Positions 7,025 to 11,604 of a DNA stretch of 11,604 nucleotides are shown one piece after another; within the stretch, counting starts at the first letter, position 1, and each line of letters starts with the position of its first letter. The notes beneath the pieces are model-generated. The model ran no database searches. It was not told where the DNA came from and worked only from the letters and a program-made list of their open reading frames with translations. Source of the DNA: Nitrospira sp. (GTDB lineage Bacteria > Nitrospirota > Nitrospiria > Nitrospirales > Nitrospiraceae); the NCBI GenBank assembly GCA_012032965.1, contig JAAUPT010000019.1, forward strand, positions 1-11,604, in the 5' to 3' direction. Both the position numbers and the translations under genes were made by a program.

Positions 7025-8733
7025 ATGGGAGAGCACGCACTGCTGTATATCCTCTTCGCTCCGTTTCTTGGAGCGTTAGGGCTGATTTTTGTTTCCAATC
7101 GTCAACCTCTGCTTGTCCGTGGCATTGCCGCGAGCTCTGCCTTCGTGTCGTTAATTAGTTCAATCTACCTCTTCTATGCCTATGATCCTGTGAAGGGGGG
7201 ATTTCAGTTTGTCGAAAAAATTGAATGGTCTCGCCAGCTTGGCATTTCCTTGCATCTGGGTGTCGACGGTATTGGAACTCCTCTCGTACTGGCCTCAACG
7301 ATTCTCTTATTCGCTGGGATCTTCGTGTCCTGGCATATCACGGACCGGACGAAAGAGTTCTACATCTGGTTGCTGATCCTGGCGGCTGCCACGATCGGCG
7401 TCTTCATGTCCCTTGATCTGTTTTTCCTCTACTTCTTCTACGAAATGTCCGTGATCCCGATGTACTTACTGCTGGGCATGTGGGGAAGTCACACCAAGAA
7501 GTATCTGGAAATGAGTGATCCTGAAGGGGTGAAACTGAGGGATTCCGTCGGCTTCATTCTAAATTTCGGCTCCAATAGCAAAGAATATGCGGCCATGAAA
7601 CTGGTGCTCTTTCTCTCTGCGTTCGCGGTCGTGGCCTTAATGGGTATTCTGCTGATCTATAAATATTCGGGGCTTAACACCTTTGACATCTTGGTCCTTC
7701 GTGAGCAAGCCAACCTCATGAATATCCCGGTCCTGGGTACGACGCTGGACAAGATTATATGGGTTTTAGTTTTCTTCGGATTTGCATCGATCGCCCCGCT
7801 TTGGCCGATGCACTCATGGTCTCCCGTTGGCCATGCGGCGGCGCCGGCTGCGACGAGCATGCTTCATGCCGGTGTCCTCATGAAGCTGGGGCATTTTTCC
7901 ATCATCAGAGTTGCCTTCGAAATTCTTCCGGAAACGACCAGAGAAATGATGCCGATTGCTGCCGTTCTTTGCATGTTCAGCATCATCTACGGAGGTTTTG
8001 TCGCTTTTTATGCCAAGGACACGAAGTATGTCATCGGCTATTCAAGCTCCAGTCACATGGGCTATGTGTTTCTCGGCATGGCCGCCCTCAGCTACATCAG
8101 CTTGAGCGGTGCCGTCATCTATATGTTCGCCCACGCGATGGCCACGGGCATGCTGTTCGCGATGGCGGGATGGGTCTACGATCAAACCCATACACGCGAC
8201 ATTCCTTCGCTGGGTGGACTTTCCAACAAGATGCCTTTTATTTCTGCCTGTTTTATGGTGGCGTGTATGGCCTCGATTGGGATGCCGGGCACGGTGAATT
8301 TTATTGCGGAGATCATGATTGTCGTCGGCAGTTGGAATAAGTACCCATTGCAAGTGATCGTAGCGATGTTGGGCATTGTACTGACGCTGGCCTACCTATT
8401 TAAGATGATGAGGGGCCTGTTCTATGGTCCGATGAATCAGAAGTACGGCCACGCCCATGATGCGATTTCTACGGTTGATCGCCTGCCGTTGTTGATCATG
8501 ATCTCAGTCAGCATCGGGTTCGGTATTTTCCGATGCATCTGTATGATGTTGTTCGCTCTGGCGTGGATCCATTGATCGTGAAGATCACCGAAGTCGTTCC
8601 TGTTGCGCAATCTGGGGACGGCGCACGCCCTCAGAACGTAGGACGTCTCTCTGAGACCATGACGACGACGCCGGTGGTTGCCAACAAGGTTCTGCCGACT
8701 CCTGTGCAGACGTCACCAGGAGGGAGCGAATGA
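7025..8733 (+). CDS. nuoM: NADH-quinone oxidoreductase subunit M, second divergent copy (M2), one frameshift
   Basis: This second NuoM-like antiporter subunit would add a fourth pumping module to the membrane arm. Recognisable parts: Glu140 in TM5 (YFFYEMSVIPMYLLLGMWG), Lys287 in TM8 (LHAGVLMKLGHF), His344 (SSSHMGYVFLG), His370 (MFAHAMATG), THTRDIPSLGGLSNKMP and Glu429 (MPGTVNFIAEIM). Differences: the TM7 motif FAxK-x-P is FASIAP, so the channel lysine is Ile256 (codon 7790-7792), and WLPDAH is WSPVGH; an insertion of ~27 residues follows TM5 (156-186, HTKKYLEMSD...). The raw frame ends at 8575 in a non-homologous tail. Adding a C to CC 8530-8531 gives GIFPMHLYDVVRSGVDPLIV and a stop at 8731-8733, for about 569 residues with a ~50-residue hydrophilic tail. 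That corrected stop overlaps nuoN by ATGA, which supports the correction. ATG 7025 has AGGG 7 nt before it. Confidence 0.92.
8526..8532 (+). other. Frame break in nuoM2 (missing base)
   Basis: TTTTCCG lacks one C. With TTC CCG ATG CAT the protein reads G-I-F-P-M-H-L-Y-D, matching the usual NuoM end (G-x-Y/F-P-x-x-x-x-D). The open frame then runs to the TGA that overlaps the nuoN start. Confidence 0.75.
8718..8723 (+). promoter_or_regulatory. Shine-Dalgarno site of nuoN inside the end of nuoM2
   Basis: AGGAGG (continuing as GAG) lies 6 nt upstream of ATG 8730. It is the strongest ribosome site in the window and sits inside the corrected 3' end of nuoM2, fitting coupled translation through the ATGA overlap. 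Confidence 0.75.
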
Positions 8734-10226
8734 TCTTTTCGCTGAATCTCTCCTTTTCAGATCTGCTTCTTCTCTTGCCCGAAATCTTCCTCACGTGTTG
8801 GCTTTGTGTTGTCCTCATCGTCGATTTCGTCTCTCCACGCCTGCCTAAAGAACAGTTGGCGTATCTCAGTGTGGCAGGCCTCGTCATCACACTAGGATGT
8901 TTGGCGTGGTTTGACGTCAATCATATATCCGGGGCGCTGTTTGGCAACATGTTTGTACTGGATCGCATGGCGATCTTTTTCAAGGTGTTTATTTTGGGAG
9001 CCACCATACTCGTGATTCTGTCGTCAGTCGAGTATGTCAATCGGTTCACGTTATTCCGGGGAGAATATTATGTTCTCGTGGTGATGTCGGCGCTTGGCAT
9101 GATGTTCATGGCGTCGGCCAATGATCTCCTTTCTGTCTTTGTCAGCTTGGAGTTCTCCACACTTGGGTTTTATGTACTCGTGTCGTATTTACGCGATGAC
9201 TTGGCCTCAAACGAGGCAGGATTGAAATTTTTTATCCTTGGCGTTTTTGCTGCTGGCCTGTTCGCGTACGGCATCAGCCTCGTCTACGGTGAAACGGGTC
9301 AGTTAGTGTTCTCAGAAATGTCGTCCGCACAAGCAACCCCCGGCTTGATCATTGGATTTCTGCTGATCTTTGCCGCCTTAGGATTTAAGATCGGGGCTGT
9401 TCCTTTCCATTCGTGGATACCCGATACCTATCACGGCGCCCCAACCCCCGTTACGGCCTTTTTGTCGATTGCCCCCAAAGGCGCTGCTTTGGTGATCCTA
9501 CTCAGGATTTTTCTCGTTGCATTGGCGTCGTTTAAACCGGTTTGGGTGTACTTGTTAGTTGCGGTCTCGATCGTGTCGATGACCTATGGAAACATCGTGG
9601 CCATCGCTCAGCGAAACATCAAGCGACTGCTTGCTTACTCTGGGATCGCCCAAATAGGAAACGTGTTGATAGGATTGGCAGCGGGAACCAAGATGGGAAG
9701 TGATGCCATTCTATTTTATCTCCTGGCCTATCTCTTTGCGAATCTCGGAGCTTTTGCCGTTGTCATTGCAGTCAGCCAGGCGATCGGGAAGGACGAGATC
9801 GAGGATTATCGTGGCCTAAACAGACGCTCTCCGTTTTTGGCATTTGCCATGTTGCTGTTCCTCTTGTCATTGGCCGGGGTCCCGCCGCTAGCTGGGTTCA
9901 TTGGAAAACTCTACATCTTTGTCGCTGCGATCCAGGAAGGGCTCTATACCTTAATCACGGTCGGCCTGATCAATATCGTCATATCGATGTACTATTACTT
10001 AATTGTCGTGAAGCAAATGTACATCAATGAACCGATTGATCCGTCTCCAATTAGGATTTCCTCTCCGATGAAAACCGTCATCTATGTCAGCTTAGCGGGG
10101 ACTTTGGTGATCGGAATTTACCCCCAACCGTTTACCGACTGGGTGGTGGAAGCTACGCTGATGTTTTCCAACTTTGTGACTCCTTCCGCAACGGCCCTTC
10201 CCTCAACGATACATGTTGGTGGCTAG
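8730..10226 (+). CDS. nuoN: NADH-quinone oxidoreductase subunit N
   Basis: NuoN is the antiporter-like proton-pumping subunit closest to NuoK in the membrane arm. The 498 residues match the family's ~480-500. Key sites are present: Glu141 in TM5 (FVSLEFSTLGFYVL), Lys220 in TM7 (AALGFKIGAVPFHSWIPDTY), Lys250 in TM8 (TPVTAFLSIAPKGAA) and Lys393 in TM12 (GVPPLAGFIGKLYIF). The segments NIKRLLAYSGIAQIG and YYYLIVVKQMYI are typical of the family. It is the last gene of the nuo cluster here: ATG 8730 overlaps the corrected nuoM2 stop, and after TAG at 10226 there is a 112-bp spacer before a gene of a different kind. No clear rho-independent terminator follows. Confidence 0.96.
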   Translation: MIFSLNLSFSDLLLLLPEIFLTCWLCVVLIVDFVSPRLPKEQLAYLSVAGLVITLGCLAWFDVNHISGALFGNMFVLDRMAIFFKVFILGATILVILSSVEYVNRFTLFRGEYYVLVVMSALGMMFMASANDLLSVFVSLEFSTLGFYVLVSYLRDDLASNEAGLKFFILGVFAAGLFAYGISLVYGETGQLVFSEMSSAQATPGLIIGFLLIFAALGFKIGAVPFHSWIPDTYHGAPTPVTAFLSIAPKGAALVILLRIFLVALASFKPVWVYLLVAVSIVSMTYGNIVAIAQRNIKRLLAYSGIAQIGNVLIGLAAGTKMGSDAILFYLLAYLFANLGAFAVVIAVSQAIGKDEIEDYRGLNRRSPFLAFAMLLFLLSLAGVPPLAGFIGKLYIFVAAIQEGLYTLITVGLINIVISMYYYLIVVKQMYINEPIDPSPIRISSPMKTVIYVSLAGTLVIGIYPQPFTDWVVEATLMFSNFVTPSATALPSTIHVGG

Positions 10227-10253
10227 TTTTCTGCTTCCCCCTCCGTAGAGTTC

Positions 10254-10262
10254 TGCTACAAT
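10254..10262 (+). promoter_or_regulatory. Possible extended -10 promoter upstream of the histidine kinase
   Basis: TGCTACAAT fits an extended -10 element (TGn plus TACAAT, five of six matches to TATAAT). No good -35 sits at the usual spacing, which extended -10 promoters can tolerate. It lies 76 nt before the kinase ATG and would give the gene its own transcript. Pattern only. Confidence 0.3.
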
Positions 10263-10300
10263 TGAGTCGGGTGACGTATCTCTTGGTTCGGATTCCGCGC

Positions 10301-10328
10301 GACAGCTAGGACGCCGTGGCGGCTTGTC
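10301..10328 (+). promoter_or_regulatory. Hairpin just upstream of the kinase start
   Basis: GACAGC (10301-10306) can pair with GC-T-TGTC (10322-10328, one bulged T), with an inner CGCC/GGCG stem around a GT turn. It ends 10 nt before ATG 10339, in a leader without an obvious Shine-Dalgarno sequence, so it could limit translation or be the remains of a terminator. There is no T run. Speculative. Confidence 0.25.
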
Positions 10329-10338
10329 ATCCTGACCC

Positions 10339-11604
10339 ATGGACTCAACCACAAACCATCACGCGAAGCCTCCGGCGTTAGCGTCCGAGGAGGCAAAACC
10401 TCATGCCGACATTCTTCCGGGTGCAACTGGGTTTAGTCACGTTCGTGTGCCATGGTTTGAAAAACTCACCATTGAGCAAAGGGTCCTAGTTGGTTTCAGC
10501 CTTGTGTTTGTTGGGATCCTGGTTATCACTGCTGTCTCGTATAACAATACCAGTATTCTCCTGGCCAGCAGCCGACTTGATGGTCGCAGCCATGATCTCC
10601 TCCAGCTTCTCAGCAACATTGATATTGCAATGAATGAGGCGGAGGATGCACATCGACGATATCTCGTCACAGGAGAAACGTCCTATCTTGAGTCCTACAA
10701 GAAGGTGGTACAACAAGAACCGCTATTCGCCACCTACCTGCGTGAATTGACACGCGGTTCTACGGAACAAGAGCAACGAGCTGGGGTGCTGGAACGGATG
10801 ATGACGAAACAATTGAACGCTGAGTCCAAGGCCATTGACCTGTTCGACCGGGGTGGGTTTCGAGCGGTGAAGAAGATGGCGATTGAGGGGGCCGGCCGCC
10901 GAGAGTTGGGAGCGATTCATCAGCTCATTACCGATATAGATTCAGACGAACGGCAGACCATGAATCGCCGCATGGCGGACTCCGCTGAGGGGACCAAGAA
11001 TACGATCGTGTTGTTAGGTCTAGGGGCGTGTCTCCAGCTGGTCTTGCTGGCATGGGTCTACTATCTCATTCGGCATGACATTACGGAGCGGCGGCGTGTT
11101 GCGGGGGAGCTGCAGCGTCGAGGGGAACTCTTGGAGGCTGCAAACAAGGAGCTCGAAGCGTTCAGCTACTCAGTCTCTCATGATTTACGAGCGCCCTTGC
11201 GGCATATAGACGGGTACGCGGCTCTCCTGCGCAAATCGGTTGAGGCGTCGCTGAATGAGAAGGGTGCGCGGTATTTACAAACAATTTCTGATGCCGCCAA
11301 GCAGATGGGACAGCTGATTGATGACCTGCTGGTCTTTTCACGCATGGGCCGACAAGAAATGCTTCGCACCAGTGTCAATCTGGAGCAGTTGATCAAAAGC
11401 ATTCTTGCGGATTTACGTCTGGACTTGCAAGGGCGTGAGATATCGTGGACAATCGCCCCGTTACCTGAAGTCAAGGGTGATCCAGCCATGCTGAGACAGG
11501 TATTTGTGAATTTGATCACGAACGCAATTAAGTTCACCGGTACCAGGTCACAGGCTTCTATTCAAATCGGTGTGGATCGTCCAAGCTCCGAAGAAATCGT
11601 TATT
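10339..11604 (+). CDS. CHASE3-type membrane sensor histidine kinase, 3' end outside the window
   Basis: This is a partial gene of 422 codons, open to the window end. ATG 10339 is the first start after an in-frame TGA at 10333-10335; the ribosome site is poor, so a later start such as GTG 10447 is possible. Layout: cytoplasmic N-terminus ~1-48; TM1 ~49-67 (VLVGFSLVFVGILVITAV); extracytoplasmic CHASE3-like sensor ~75-215 (MNEAEDAHRRYLVTGETSYL fits the 'RgylLTGd..yL' core); TM2 ~223-244; short linker with an EL..RGELLEAANKELEAF coiled segment; HisKA dimerisation domain with phospho-acceptor His281 (SVSHDLRAPLRHIDGY); then the HATPase N-box (QVFVNLITNAIKFTG, Asn391/Asn395). The G-boxes are outside. 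The H-box resembles the phytochrome-like kinase class. Signal and partner regulator are not visible. It follows nuoN by 112 bp with its own possible promoter, so a functional link to complex I is not implied. Confidence 0.9.
   Translation, partial: MDSTTNHHAKPPALASEEAKPHADILPGATGFSHVRVPWFEKLTIEQRVLVGFSLVFVGILVITAVSYNNTSILLASSRLDGRSHDLLQLLSNIDIAMNEAEDAHRRYLVTGETSYLESYKKVVQQEPLFATYLRELTRGSTEQEQRAGVLERMMTKQLNAESKAIDLFDRGGFRAVKKMAIEGAGRRELGAIHQLITDIDSDERQTMNRRMADSAEGTKNTIVLLGLGACLQLVLLAWVYYLIRHDITERRRVAGELQRRGELLEAANKELEAFSYSVSHDLRAPLRHIDGYAALLRKSVEASLNEKGARYLQTISDAAKQMGQLIDDLLVFSRMGRQEMLRTSVNLEQLIKSILADLRLDLQGREISWTIAPLPEVKGDPAMLRQVFVNLITNAIKFTGTRSQASIQIGVDRPSSEEIVI

Noticed and set aside
3449..10226. 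Mrp antiporter or Hyf/Ech-type membrane hydrogenase operon
   Set aside because: NuoI, NuoJ and NuoK with complex-I-type key residues, and NuoN in last place, identify complex I; no hydrogenase large subunit or Mrp-specific genes are present.
10227..10338. Rho-independent terminator after nuoN
   Set aside because: Hairpins exist but none is followed by a T run, and the short GTAG/CTAC pairing at 10246-10259 is too weak.

Overview
The window carries the distal half of a respiratory complex I (NADH:quinone oxidoreductase, nuo) operon on the + strand, followed by the start of an unrelated-looking sensor histidine kinase gene. Order: 3' part of nuoG (to 1850), nuoI (1891-2478), nuoJ (2488-3015), nuoK (3012-3314), nuoL (3449-5427), a first nuoM (5453-7015), a second, divergent nuoM (7025-8733), nuoN (8730-10226), a 112-bp spacer, and a CHASE3-type histidine kinase (10339 to the window end). 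The first ~119 bp do not belong to nuoG. Read on the - strand they encode an internal piece of a membrane protein resembling the BenE benzoate transporter family, so the left edge looks like a chimeric or rearranged junction.

The tandem, non-identical nuoM genes mark this as the '2M' form of complex I, with four antiporter-like subunits (L, M1, M2, N) instead of three. Once a frameshift is corrected, NuoL has a lateral-helix region about 26 residues longer than in ordinary NuoL, which is what is needed to span an extra antiporter module. This form is known from Nitrospira and some other bacteria, where it has been proposed to couple more protons per electron pair and to help reverse electron flow. 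Organism inferred: a Nitrospira-like member of Nitrospirota. This rests on the 2M layout and overall protein character, not on a marker gene.

Together the genes encode the end of the peripheral arm (NuoG, and NuoI with two [4Fe-4S] clusters) and almost all of the membrane arm (J, K, L, M1, M2, N). nuoH, normally between G and I, is absent from this position. NuoG is of the formate-dehydrogenase-like type but has glycine where catalytic enzymes have Cys/Sec. M2 is the most unusual subunit: it has lost the TM7 lysine of the antiporter proton channel (Ile256), has a ~27-residue cytoplasmic insertion after TM5, and a hydrophilic C-terminal tail. M1 keeps both lysines but lacks the conserved TM histidine (Leu351).

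Four single-base frame breaks lie in short homopolymer runs: two compensating ones in nuoI, one near the end of nuoL and one near the end of nuoM2. They most likely are sequence errors rather than real gene decay, because the conserved protein continues in the other frame each time. Gene boundaries below use the corrected reading.
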